Shown here: positions 14,756 through 21,788 of the stretch, piece by piece
How positions within the stretch are numbered: the stretch's first letter is position 1
How the letters are laid out: every line of letters starts with the position of its first letter
Origin: an uncultured Veillonella sp.
GTDB lineage: Bacteria; Bacillota; Negativicutes; Veillonellales; Veillonellaceae
Reading direction: 5' to 3'
Assembly (NCBI GenBank): GCA_915066865.1
Contig: CAJZEE010000028.1
Span: 1-21,788, forward strand
DNA: 21,788 bases
Made by a program: the position numbers and the translations under genes
The notes under the pieces: model-generated
Databases searched by the model: none
Told to the model about the DNA's origin: nothing
What the model saw: the letters and a program-made list of their open reading frames with translations, nothing else

Positions 14756-14808
14756 ACTATATACCAATATTTTTGTAAAAGCAATCAATCAGCCCATATT
14801 GGATTGCT
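14756..14808 (-). promoter_or_regulatory. aroD promoter with overlapping inverted repeat
   Basis: Read on the minus strand, TTGCTT (14784-14779) and TATAGT (14761-14756) are 17 nt apart. An inverted repeat AGCAATC/GATTGCT (14780-14786 and 14802-14808) overlaps the -35 and may be an operator. The remaining 14809-14961 shows no gene. Confidence 0.45.
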
Positions 14809-14961
14809 ATTCACTAAAAACGTATGAAAGCCTGCTATTATGCACTAAAACAGTATTCTTAGATTAACGATTAACATTACTTTTTCTTATACCCTAGATT
14901 AAGACCTCTTACCAATAAACAATCTGTACTTGAAAGTTTCGTATTATAAAAATAGCCTAAA

Positions 14962-15000
14962 AAAGTAAAAGCTCCTTACCAATATATTAGTAAGGAGCTT
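14962..15000 (-). terminator. Terminator of the MFS transporter gene
   Basis: AAGCTCCTTAC (14969-14979) and GTAAGGAGCTT (14990-15000) are exact reverse complements. On the minus strand the stem is followed by TTACTTTTTT. It lies 13 nt after the MFS stop. Confidence 0.85.
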
Positions 15001-15013
15001 GTTAGACTCTAAT

Positions 15014-16258
15014 TCACACACTATATTTATCATGTTGTACGGATAGTTTCCGTGATTGGAATCCCATATAGAGTAATAGCAAACCTGTAATGCTAAATAC
15101 ATAGGATATCCCAATATAGGTAGATACAATACTTGCAAACACTGGACCCACCATGGAACCAAATTGTTGAGCCGTCGTCGTCATACCAAACATGCGACCT
15201 CTAAAGCCTGGTTCTGTATTAAGTGTTACAGCTGCACTCAAAGATGGGTTGATCCCTACAATACAAGAGCCAATTAACACTTGTAGTACACCAAACCACC
15301 AGATACCTACTGGTAAGCTTTGAAGTAAGAGAACAACACCACTACCAAGCATACAGTAGGAAATGGTTCTAAAGTACCCACGACGCTCACCGAGGCGCAC
15401 CCATATATTGGTCGTTAAGGAACCGGCTAAACCACCGATACTGAGGATTGTACCTGAAATGATGGCTGCCCCTTCCATGGTGCCTTGCATATCACCTACA
15501 TAAAGCGCCAAAATAGGCTGTAGCATCATGATGACACATTGCATAAAGAAGTAAATCCATAAAAGTCTTACTAATACAGGTTGTTCTTGAACCGACTTAA
15601 AATCCTCTCGCAAGGATGTAGCTTTTACCGGCTGTTTGGACTGCTCCTTAGAAGTTGTATTTTCAACTTCTAGTTTTGGTTCTTTTACAAGAAACAATAC
15701 CGCCAAAGTAGCAATGAATACAGCTATACCAGAAATATAAAATACAGGGCGCATACCTACGACACTTTCAACGGCACCACCTAAAAATGGGCCGATGACA
15801 TTGCCTAAAATCAGACCTGTTTGGAATATGCCGAGGGCACGGCCCACCTGTTTCTCATCAACGCTCAGGGAAACCATGGTCATCGCCGCAGGATAGAAAC
15901 CGTTGGCAAAACCTACCAAGGCACGCCCCATCAACAATTGGTACTGATCCGTTACCATACCGATGAGGACATAACTGACAGCAATGGCAAAACCAGCGCG
16001 CAAAGCCATCCGCTTTTTCCCTTTATTATCTGCAATTTTGCCCCATATAGGCGCCATAATACCAGCAATAAGGAAGGTAATACCAAAGACAAGACCTGAC
16101 CAAAGTGCCACATCAGCCTTAGGAACACCGAGTTCCAACAGATATATAGGCAGAAAAGGAATTATCATTGTGTAACATATGGCTAGCACGGTCATACTAG
16201 CCGTAATAATCCATACATTGCGCATGCCACCGCGAGCATCATATACACTTGTACTCAT
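15014..16258 (-). CDS. MFS transporter, DHA1-type drug efflux (MdtG-like)
   Basis: The 414-aa inner-membrane protein has about 12 hydrophobic helices with a long polar loop at about 191-228 between the two halves. Motif A, GKIADNKGKKR at 73-83, is the MFS signature between helices 2 and 3. Motif C-like GIFQTGLILGNVIGPFLGG at 143-161 marks drug:H+ antiporters, so export of drugs or other amphipathic compounds is likely. The substrate is not known. GGGAGGG lies 5 nt before ATG on the minus strand. The upstream region has direct repeats overlapping the -35. It is in the same direction as the rrf2 gene but separated by that gene's terminator. Confidence 0.88.
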   Translation of the reverse strand: MSTSVYDARGGMRNVWIITASMTVLAICYTMIIPFLPIYLLELGVPKADVALWSGLVFGITFLIAGIMAPIWGKIADNKGKKRMALRAGFAIAVSYVLIGMVTDQYQLLMGRALVGFANGFYPAAMTMVSLSVDEKQVGRALGIFQTGLILGNVIGPFLGGAVESVVGMRPVFYISGIAVFIATLAVLFLVKEPKLEVENTTSKEQSKQPVKATSLREDFKSVQEQPVLVRLLWIYFFMQCVIMMLQPILALYVGDMQGTMEGAAIISGTILSIGGLAGSLTTNIWVRLGERRGYFRTISYCMLGSGVVLLLQSLPVGIWWFGVLQVLIGSCIVGINPSLSAAVTLNTEPGFRGRMFGMTTTAQQFGSMVGPVFASIVSTYIGISYVFSITGLLLLYMGFQSRKLSVQHDKYSV

Positions 16259-16296
16259 AGTACCCTCCCTTCCACATAAAATTGTTTAGATAAACT

Positions 16297-16346
16297 AATA
16301 TACACATAAATCACTTTTAATTACAGTTCCATTTAAATTACAGTCC
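16297..16346 (-). promoter_or_regulatory. MFS gene promoter with direct repeats
   Basis: On the minus strand CTGTAA (16326-16321) and TATATT (16302-16297) are 18 nt apart. The -35 lies in one of two direct copies of ACTGTAATT (16327-16319 and 16344-16336) with a 17-nt period. This suggests a regulator site, but none is identified. Confidence 0.4.
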
Positions 16347-16404
16347 TACTTAGATTTCAATCTATGTTACTATTCATAAAATGTTATTACATTTTAATTT
16401 CATA

Positions 16405-16439
16405 TATAAAGAAGAGCCGCATACGAAACGCGACTCTTT
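16405..16439 (-). terminator. Terminator of the rrf2 gene
   Basis: On the minus strand AAGAGTCGC pairs with GCGGCTCTT (one G-U) around a 9-nt loop and is followed by CTTTATAT. It lies about 80 nt after the rrf2 stop. A second small inverted repeat, ATACCTA/TAGGTAT at 16449-16467, lies between. Confidence 0.65.
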
Positions 16440-16519
16440 CCATAAAAAATACCTAAAATATAGGTATACAATGTAGTAATCCTCAAAGATTATTCAAACT
16501 AAAGTTTTCGGACTATCAA

Positions 16520-16939
16520 TTATTCCGTAGGAAATTTGTGATCCATTACATCTTGCAAGGAAACATGTTCCATAACATGTCGGAACTCATCTTGTAAATA
16601 CTGCCACAATGGAGCTGTCAAGCAGTCATTAAACATAGGACACGGTTCTACATCATCTTCTAAACAAGACACGAGAGCAATGGAGTCCTCTGCGGCATAT
16701 AAAATTTCATATACATTGTATTCAGCCGGAGATTTCACCAAACGATATCCTCCATATTTACCACGTCCACTTTTAACAAGGCCCGCGGAGGATAATCGAG
16801 ATACAATCCCCTCTAAATATTTATCGGAAAATCCTTGGCGTTCTGCAATCTCACGAATTGGTACATTTTTTTCTACTCCATGTTCTGCAATATCCGCCAA
16901 TATCCGTAAGGCATAACGCCCTTTTGTAGATATTTTCAT
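16520..16939 (-). CDS. Rrf2-family transcriptional regulator with Fe-S type cysteines
   Basis: The 139-aa protein begins MKISTKGRYALRIL, the classic Rrf2 opening, with a winged helix over about residues 1-70 (recognition region GFSDKYLEGIVSRL, wing KYGGYRL). Three cysteines, C92, C100 and C106, lie where IscR-type members bind a [2Fe-2S] cluster, spaced C-x7-C-x5-C rather than the C-x5-C-x5-C of E. coli IscR. CymR-type members lack this set, so an Fe-S, redox or NO sensor is more likely. No isc or suf genes are in view, so its targets are unknown. It is divergent from the NCS2 permease with 146 nt between, and could control both itself and that gene. Confidence 0.9.
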   Translation of the reverse strand: MKISTKGRYALRILADIAEHGVEKNVPIREIAERQGFSDKYLEGIVSRLSSAGLVKSGRGKYGGYRLVKSPAEYNVYEILYAAEDSIALVSCLEDDVEPCPMFNDCLTAPLWQYLQDEFRHVMEHVSLQDVMDHKFPTE

Positions 16940-16973
16940 AAGTTAACCTCTATATCATTCATAATATATTAAT

Positions 16974-16982
16974 AGTATATCA
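16974..16982 (-). promoter_or_regulatory. Extended -10 promoter of the rrf2 gene
   Basis: The minus strand reads TGATATACT, an extended -10 (TG-n-TATACT), about 35 nt before the rrf2 ATG. No strong -35 is seen, as is common for extended -10 promoters. It lies back to back with the permease promoter. Confidence 0.45.
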
Positions 16983-16986
16983 CAAA

Positions 16987-17015
16987 TTCATACAAAAAAT
17001 GGTGGGAAATATGAT
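16987..17015 (+). promoter_or_regulatory. Promoter of the NCS2 permease gene
   Basis: TTCATA at 16987-16992 and TATGAT at 17010-17015 are 17 nt apart. The 5' leader of about 65 nt is too short for a purine riboswitch and shows no such structure. GGGAGG precedes ATG 17086. Confidence 0.4.
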
Positions 17016-17085
17016 ACACTATACATATATCGAAATATCTTTATTTAGGTATGATTTTAATTTCATATAGGGAGGATTTTATCTA

Positions 17086-18453
17086 ATGTTAGATAAATTA
17101 TTTCAACTCAGTGAGCGTGGCACAACCGTTAAAACAGAAATTTTAGCAGGTATCACTACGTTTATCACGATGGCGTACATCCTATTCTTGGCGCCAAACA
17201 TTCTTAGTCTTGCAGGTATGGATAAGGATGCGGTCCTCATTGCCACAGCCTTAGGTGGAGGTCTTGTGACGATTGCTATGGGTTTATTCGTAAACTACCC
17301 AATTGCTCTCGCTCCAGGAGTTGGCCTCTTGGCATTTTACTCCTTTACTGTAGTTCTCGGTATGGGCGTATCTTGGCAAACAGCATTAGGTGCGGTATTC
17401 ATTTCAGGTCTCGTATTCCTCGTATTAACACTTACGTCGGTGCGACAAATGATTGTTGAAGGCATCCCTACCTCCATGAAAATTGCCATTACCGTTGGTA
17501 TCGGTCTCTTCATTTCTATCATCGGTTTGAAGTTATCCGGCTTGATGGCCATCTCCATTAGTTTGTCTCCAAACTCCTTAGGTCAGGTTGTACAAACACA
17601 TGGTAATTTAGTCCCTCCAGCATCTGAGGCACTCTTAACGCTTGGTAATTTGCACAGTGGTGAAACATTGTTAGCACTATTCAGCCTCATCTTTACAGCT
17701 TTATTGATGGCTCGCAAAATTCAAGGTTCCCTCTTGATCGGCGTTTTAGTAACAACAATCATCTCCTATGCGACAGGCCTTTCCACAATGCCTGAGAACT
17801 TCACCGTATTGGCCGTTCCTGATTTCTCCAAAGCAGCATTCTTGCAATTAGATATTCCTGGTGCTCTTCACATGGGCTTAATTACAATTATTTTCTCCTT
17901 CACATTTGTAGAATTATTCGACTCTATGGGCACTTTGATTGGTACCGCTACAGAGGCGAAAATCGCAGATCCTAAATCTGGTAAATTCCCGGGTCTTGGT
18001 AAAGCCATGACCGTAGATGCTATCGGTGTTAGTGCCGGTGCATTACTCGGTACTTCTACAATTACGGCTTTCGTTGAAAGTGCGGCAGGTGTAGGGGCTG
18101 GCGGCCGTACAGGTTTAACAGCTGTCACAACAGGCGTACTTTTCCTAATTTGCTTATTCTTGGCTCCATTGGTATCCTTGGTTCCAAATGCAGCCACATC
18201 TCCTGTTCTTATCATCGTAGGTGCCCTCATGTTAGGTGCCATTCGCAACATCGACTTCGATGATTGGACAGAAGGCTTCCCTGCATTCCTCGTTATCGTA
18301 TTAATGCCGTTCACATACAGCATCGCTAACGGTATCTCTGCAGGTCTTATTGCATACCCTCTACTCAAAATCATTGCAGGCCGTGCAAAAGAAGTTAACT
18401 GGATTATGTACGTATTGGCGGTTCTCGTTATCATCCGTTACGTATTCTTCTAA
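17086..18453 (+). CDS. NCS2-family purine-type permease (AzgA/PbuG-like)
   Basis: The 455-aa inner-membrane protein resembles hypoxanthine/guanine/adenine permeases of the AzgA/PbuG branch, which import purine bases with protons. It has 12-14 hydrophobic segments. Branch motifs are visible: TFITMAYILFLAPNIL at 25-40, FVELFDSMGTLIG near 285, GTSTITAFVESAAGVGAGGRTGLTA near 325, and GLIAYPLLKI near the C-terminus. The usual APGMGLNAF in helix 3 is APGVGLLAF here (76-84), so the Asn normally at residue 82 is Leu. That residue is linked to substrate binding in this family, so specificity may differ. The gene is single, divergent from rrf2, and ends at a strong terminator. Confidence 0.87.
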   Translation: MLDKLFQLSERGTTVKTEILAGITTFITMAYILFLAPNILSLAGMDKDAVLIATALGGGLVTIAMGLFVNYPIALAPGVGLLAFYSFTVVLGMGVSWQTALGAVFISGLVFLVLTLTSVRQMIVEGIPTSMKIAITVGIGLFISIIGLKLSGLMAISISLSPNSLGQVVQTHGNLVPPASEALLTLGNLHSGETLLALFSLIFTALLMARKIQGSLLIGVLVTTIISYATGLSTMPENFTVLAVPDFSKAAFLQLDIPGALHMGLITIIFSFTFVELFDSMGTLIGTATEAKIADPKSGKFPGLGKAMTVDAIGVSAGALLGTSTITAFVESAAGVGAGGRTGLTAVTTGVLFLICLFLAPLVSLVPNAATSPVLIIVGALMLGAIRNIDFDDWTEGFPAFLVIVLMPFTYSIANGISAGLIAYPLLKIIAGRAKEVNWIMYVLAVLVIIRYVFF

Positions 18454-18476
18454 TTAACATATACCCATAATGATGC

Positions 18477-18523
18477 TATTAGTGAAAGCTACTTTATATT
18501 CGATAGCTATAAAATCACTAATA
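18477..18523. repeat. Nested inverted repeat after the permease gene
   Basis: TATTAGTGA (18477-18485) and TCACTAATA (18515-18523) enclose a second pair, AGCTA (18487-18491) and TAGCT (18504-18508). It could form a compound hairpin in the permease 3' untranslated region, ahead of the true terminator. Confidence 0.5.
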
Positions 18524-18557
18524 CCTAAAAGCAAAATATATGTAAATTACATACACT

Positions 18558-18611
18558 AAAAGAACCTATCTCCAAAGATATTACTCTAATATCTAGGAGA
18601 TAGGTTCTTTT
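18558..18611. terminator. Strong bidirectional terminator
   Basis: AAAAGAACCTATCTCC (18558-18573) and its exact complement (18596-18611) enclose a further GATATTA/TAATATC stem. A and T runs on both sides fit termination of the plus-strand permease and of the minus-strand secreted-protein gene. Confidence 0.92.
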
Positions 18612-18701
18612 TATTATGTGTTATTTTATAGTAAATACTAATATCGTATAGCCTCACCAAATTATGATGCTATAGTTATAGTTTCTTATTACTGTTTCTT
18701 A

Positions 18702-20009
18702 TTAACGAATTGTTTTTACACCGATTAAGTCTGTACGACTTGGATCAATATCATTTAATGGTACTACATGATCTTTATAAAACTCTGCTTCAGATGCTTT
18801 CACAGGCACTTGGAAGAACAAGAAATATGACATGTTATCTTTGCTCCACGTAATACTGCGAACTAAGCTCTTATCTACATTACCTGTATACTGCACATCA
18901 CCGGTTGGCGTAGAGTCAATCCACTGTACGTCATGGTATTCCGTTGGAACATATTCTTTAGGCCATACAGTATCCTTAGAGTAACTCATGCGGAAGGCCA
19001 TAACATGATTTACCCAACGGCCGCTGCGTTCTTGATATTCTTGACCTTCCTTCCAATATACAGTTTCTAATACATCATTATCATAAAAATGTGTAGCATA
19101 GTATGTATAGCCAAGAGGCAAGTAACTTGGTACAGATACGTTATAGGACAGCTTACGAGATGCATCAATTACACCGCTAGGTAAGCCGATGGATTTACTC
19201 GTAAGTATAGGCCACTCAGAATTCGTATGTGTACGCAATGGCAGCCCAATAGATTCAAAATAAGGTCTATCTTGTTCTCCATTTTGTTTAAAACTTTGCG
19301 CATTATTGCCTTTAACATTTTGCTTATCATTTCGGTCACCACGTAATCTAGTATCATCAGAAGCCACATTACTTAACGACCCTACTGAATCTACAATTTT
19401 GCTTACATAGTTTTGGTTTCTTGAGGAAGCAAAGTAGAGCATATAAACTTTGTTATCTTTTTCCCAATAAGCAATTTGAACAGAATCGTTGCTAGAGCCT
19501 AACGTATGTACAGAGATTCCATTAGGGGTAGTAAAGCTAACGACATCATCAGCATTGTATTTTGTCTTTTCCAATATAGGCTTTACTACGGTATCGATAG
19601 CCCACCCCATACGATACACAATATCTGTATTAGAGAAGGTTAATTTCTGACCATATTCTCCATTATGGCCCGTTTCCGTATACACGATTTCTAATACGTC
19701 ATGATCTCTTGACTTTACATCGCGTACTGCATAGTCTTCAGGCATATAAGATGGAATCTGTAAATCATATCCAAAATAATTTGTACTGGCGTCAACATTA
19801 AGCAGTACTATATCACCATTATCAATTTGATCATACCACCGATAGCGATTCACTAGCTCTTTATTCTTTTCCACTGTGTCAGTGGTAACAGTATTTCCAT
19901 TTTCATCCACTAAAGGGGATAACGCACTAGCTGATTGTACTCCAAAGCTACTTAACACAGCAGCTAGTATTCCCATTGCTAATAATGATTTTGTTGTTTT
20001 CAATCTCAT
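18702..20009 (-). CDS. Secreted protein of unknown function with duplicated domain
   Basis: I do not recognise a named family; the PSY-x-P-x-x-Y pattern is reminiscent of DUF4367-type domains. ATG 20009 is chosen because a typical signal peptide starts there (positive N-terminus, hydrophobic core, likely cleavage after ASA at 27-29). The upstream extension to 20066 would bury it. The exported protein is 435 aa. Two related halves are seen: PSYMPEDY followed by DVLEIVY (86-110), and PSYLPLGY followed by DVLETVY (294-318). Each ends in a segment with aromatic strands (KVYMLYFAS; MSYFLFFQV). A polar Asn/Asp/Gln-rich linker at about 212-265 joins them. The C-terminal half closely matches the neighbour at 20140-20901, so the pair arose by duplication. 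The ribosome-binding site is weak (AGAGAG). Periplasmic or surface location is inferred. Confidence 0.75.
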   Translation of the reverse strand: MRLKTTKSLLAMGILAAVLSSFGVQSASALSPLVDENGNTVTTDTVEKNKELVNRYRWYDQIDNGDIVLLNVDASTNYFGYDLQIPSYMPEDYAVRDVKSRDHDVLEIVYTETGHNGEYGQKLTFSNTDIVYRMGWAIDTVVKPILEKTKYNADDVVSFTTPNGISVHTLGSSNDSVQIAYWEKDNKVYMLYFASSRNQNYVSKIVDSVGSLSNVASDDTRLRGDRNDKQNVKGNNAQSFKQNGEQDRPYFESIGLPLRTHTNSEWPILTSKSIGLPSGVIDASRKLSYNVSVPSYLPLGYTYYATHFYDNDVLETVYWKEGQEYQERSGRWVNHVMAFRMSYSKDTVWPKEYVPTEYHDVQWIDSTPTGDVQYTGNVDKSLVRSITWSKDNMSYFLFFQVPVKASEAEFYKDHVVPLNDIDPSRTDLIGVKTIR

Positions 20010-20139
20010 AATTTCTGCTCTCTCTAAATTTAGATATTTATAAGTATATATTACCGAAGTAATCATTTATCTATTACATTTTTTAACTCAGATCACTGAC
20101 TTTCAAGAGTATTACGTACCATTAATAAATCACACCAGT

Positions 20140-20901
20140 CTATGCTTTCATAGGCACTACATGTTCCTCTTTTATTTCTTCAATTGTTTTAGGTGTTGTC
20201 GGATAGTTACCAACTAGTTCATAACGAGAGCTATCAATACTCTTCAACGGTACTACATGCTCTTTATAGAATTCCGCATCAGCCTCTTTCACCCGTTCTA
20301 AGAAGAATAGAGAATAAGCCATCCCATCCTTCGTCCACGAAATGCTGCGAACCATATGTGTTTCAGGATCACCTGTAAAATAAACCTCACTAGAATCACC
20401 TGATTTAGACCATTCAATATCGCCGTACTCAGATGGAACATATGGTATATCTCTTACGGTATCTAAGGAATATCCCATTCTATAGGCCATAATACTATCT
20501 ATATATTTTTTCCCATCCCGATAGATAGTCACACCTTTTTTGTAATATACAACCTCTAATACATCATTTCGATCTTGACGTGCTGTATAAAGCTGATAAC
20601 CATAAGGTATATAACTAGGCGCCTTGACCTCATACGGCAGTTGCTGTGCAGCTTCTACTATTCCTTTCCAATTACGAGCCCCTTCTTGCGTTTTCATAGG
20701 CCACTCTAATAAAGTCTTTCTTGGTAATGCTTTGATTGCTGAATCAGGATGAACTCTAGGCATATCATTTGTAATGGTAGCGGAAACGCCAACATTATCG
20801 GTAGATATTGAATCATTAACAACATCAGCTGAAACATATCCTGCACACAATAATCCTACAGCCATAGCAGATAAAACGGACTTAACTAGAAGCTTCTTCA
20901 T
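20140..20901 (-). CDS. Secreted protein of unknown function, single-domain paralogue
   Basis: This 253-aa protein is a paralogue of the C-terminal half of the protein at 18702-20009. ATG 20901 has AAAGGAGAG upstream and opens a signal peptide MKKLLVKSVLSAMAVGLL, with likely cleavage after YVSA near residue 25. The cysteine in LLCAGY lacks a proper lipobox, so it is probably not a lipoprotein. PSYIPYGY then DVLEVVYYKKG at 95-123 and RSISWTKDGMAYSLFF at 185-200 match the neighbour. The tail repeats EHVVPLK (214-220) as EHVVPMK (246-252). It is upstream of the larger gene with 130 nt between, on the same strand, so the two may be cotranscribed. Function unknown. Confidence 0.78.
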   Translation of the reverse strand: MKKLLVKSVLSAMAVGLLCAGYVSADVVNDSISTDNVGVSATITNDMPRVHPDSAIKALPRKTLLEWPMKTQEGARNWKGIVEAAQQLPYEVKAPSYIPYGYQLYTARQDRNDVLEVVYYKKGVTIYRDGKKYIDSIMAYRMGYSLDTVRDIPYVPSEYGDIEWSKSGDSSEVYFTGDPETHMVRSISWTKDGMAYSLFFLERVKEADAEFYKEHVVPLKSIDSSRYELVGNYPTTPKTIEEIKEEHVVPMKA

Positions 20902-21083
20902 GATCTCTCCTTTTATAGAAACTTGATATACTTTACACATATAATGATATATTTTCTTATTTATATCAAAAACATGCCACCGATTCTGTTGCCCTAGCTA
21001 CTTCATAAAACTTTTATCTTTCCTATTGTGAAAGTATAGTTATGAGCCATTAGCTGCTTTAATGCTAACTAGTTATACATAAT
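20902..21083. other. Intergenic region upstream of the secreted proteins
   Basis: No gene is visible. It should hold the minus-strand promoter for the 20140-20901 gene; AT-rich -10-like sequences lie near 20941-20960, but no clear -35/-10 pair can be assigned. A small TTAGC/GCTAA inverted repeat lies at about 21051-21069. Confidence 0.3.
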
Positions 21084-21133
21084 AAAACATCCTACTAAAC
21101 GCTATATTACAATAGAGTTCAATAGGATGTTTT
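21084..21133 (-). terminator. Terminator of the NimA-like gene
   Basis: AAAACATCCTA (21084-21094) and TAGGATGTTTT (21123-21133) are exact complements with further pairing inside (AAC/GTT, CTAT/ATAG). On the minus strand it ends in TTTT, 4 nt after the gene's stop codon. Confidence 0.75.
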
Positions 21134-21137
21134 GTCA

Positions 21138-21650
21138 TTATTTAGTTAATGGAGGCATAATAATATCTTGTTCAAGCTGTCTTCGTCTCTTTGCAGTATA
21201 GTCTACAACTTTAATTTGAACTACGCCCACAGAGTTTACCATAGCATCGGTAAAGGTAAATTCTCGACCAGTCTGATGCTTCATCAACACTTGTAAACCA
21301 TGAACTTTTTCATCAACATTCTCTAAATAAGCAGCCTCTCCTCGTCCCATTACACTGGAATAGACTGAACTATATTTACAAGGAATATCTCCACCTGAAA
21401 CGAGAGCCTCATCATCACCATCAATTTCGATAAATACATGAGGATTCGCTTGCATCAAACTAAACTTCTTCCCCTCATGATGTCCATGCACAAAAATATG
21501 AAGTACATTATCTATAAATTCATAGCCGAAATGCAAAGGTACCACGTAAGGGTAATCACCATCCATCATCCCTAAGTGAATGATGCGAGTGCTATTTAAA
21601 ATACCTTTAATTTCATCTATATTTGTAACCATACGATCTTGACGTCTCAT
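21138..21650 (-). CDS. Pyridoxamine 5'-phosphate oxidase-like flavoprotein (NimA family)
   Basis: The 170-aa cytoplasmic protein belongs to the split-barrel flavin-binding family related to 5-nitroimidazole reductase NimA. The opening MRRQDRMVTNIDEIKGIL, then HLGMMDGDYPYVVPLHFGYEF at 25-45 and HGHHEGKKFSLM at 55-66, are the family hallmarks. The HEGKK segment contacts the flavin phosphate in such barrels. ATG 21650 has GGAGG 5 nt upstream; the longer frame would start inside this site. Family members reduce nitro compounds or have unknown redox roles, so a link to metronidazole tolerance is possible but unproven. The truncated gene just upstream ends 35 nt away and may be cotranscribed. Confidence 0.88.
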   Translation of the reverse strand: MRRQDRMVTNIDEIKGILNSTRIIHLGMMDGDYPYVVPLHFGYEFIDNVLHIFVHGHHEGKKFSLMQANPHVFIEIDGDDEALVSGGDIPCKYSSVYSSVMGRGEAAYLENVDEKVHGLQVLMKHQTGREFTFTDAMVNSVGVVQIKVVDYTAKRRRQLEQDIIMPPLTK

Positions 21651-21685
21651 AATAGCCTCCACAAGAATCAGAAAATTGATATACC

Positions 21686-21775
21686 TTACGCTTCATGTAA
21701 TCTGCCAAGAAGATGTTTAAATTGAGCCTCATCACTATTCAGCTTTCCGAAAAAAACTTCATCAATTTGTTCAAC
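21686..21775 (-). CDS. C-terminal fragment of a truncated gene (possible MarR-type regulator)
   Basis: The minus strand holds an open frame of 29 codons ending in TAA at 21688-21686, cut at its 5' side by the contig end. The residues VEQIDEVFFGKLNSDEAQF followed by KHLLGRLHEA look like the final dimerisation helix of MarR-family regulators. The fragment is too short for a firm call. It lies 35 nt upstream of the NimA-like gene on the same strand, so a regulator-flavoprotein operon is plausible. Confidence 0.5.
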   Translation of the reverse strand, partial: VEQIDEVFFGKLNSDEAQFKHLLGRLHEA

Positions 21776-21788
21776 AGATCGGAAGAGC
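21776..21788 (-). other. Illumina adapter remnant (not genomic)
   Basis: AGATCGGAAGAGC is the common start of Illumina adapters and is the reverse complement of positions 16-28. Genomic sequence ends at about 21775. Confidence 0.96.

Noticed and set aside
16940..17085. Purine riboswitch upstream of the permease
   Set aside because: The leader after the likely start is only about 65 nt, with no conserved three-way junction and no terminator.
17868..18434. A 188-codon open frame antisense to the permease
   Set aside because: It lies wholly inside a well-supported NCS2 gene, has no good ribosome-binding site, and shows no recognisable protein pattern. It is a shadow frame.
1..21788. 13-bp terminal inverted repeats suggesting a transposable element
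   Set aside because: Both copies are exact Illumina adapter sequence, and no transposase is present.
1..21788. tRNA, rRNA, CRISPR arrays or prophage genes
   Set aside because: No cloverleaf, rRNA-like segment, regularly spaced repeats or phage proteins were seen.

Overview
The window reads as one low-GC bacterial contig. It is most likely from the Negativicutes and probably Veillonella. That assignment is an inference from gene content, protein similarity recalled from memory and codon style; no search was run. The first 28 and last 13 bases are Illumina adapter, so genuine sequence runs from about 29 to 21775.

Layout. (1) 29-3804: nrdA and nrdB encode an apparently intact class I ribonucleotide reductase. 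A hairpin precedes nrdA, a structured 199-nt gap separates the genes, and a terminator follows nrdB. (2) 3805-5079: a nearly featureless gap, then two minus-strand genes, a DIP1984-family protein and a GNAT acetyltransferase. (3) 5270-12803: a plus-strand operon for chorismate and phenylalanine synthesis, in the order aroF (DAHP synthase), aroB, aroA, aroC, pheA (chorismate mutase-prephenate dehydratase) and an aroE-aroK fusion. (4) 12827-13911: a type II toxin-antitoxin pair whose antitoxin has two RelB/DinJ-like halves. (5) 13910-14704: aroD on the minus strand, which supplies the one common-pathway step missing from the operon. (6) 14962-18611: an MFS exporter and an Rrf2-type Fe-S regulator on the minus strand, then a divergent NCS2 purine-type permease. 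(7) 18702-20901: two related secreted proteins of unknown function. (8) 21138-21775: a NimA-like flavoprotein and the last 29 codons of a truncated gene.

The most interesting element lies in front of aroF. A 29-codon ORF with a good ribosome-binding site encodes six aromatic residues in a row (Tyr-Phe-Tyr-Trp-Phe-Phe). It is followed by a strong intrinsic terminator, and the leader contains a competing antiterminator pairing. This is the architecture of ribosome-mediated attenuation. It would couple the whole aro/pheA operon to the supply of charged Tyr, Trp and Phe tRNAs. The usual Firmicutes devices, T-box or TRAP, are not seen.

The genes form a coherent set. AroF, AroB, AroD, AroE-AroK, AroA and AroC together make chorismate, and PheA commits it to phenylpyruvate. 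AroF and PheA also carry ACT-like or ACT regulatory domains, so both transcriptional and allosteric control are likely. Two perfect intercistronic hairpins, before aroB and before aroE-aroK, may tune expression within the operon.
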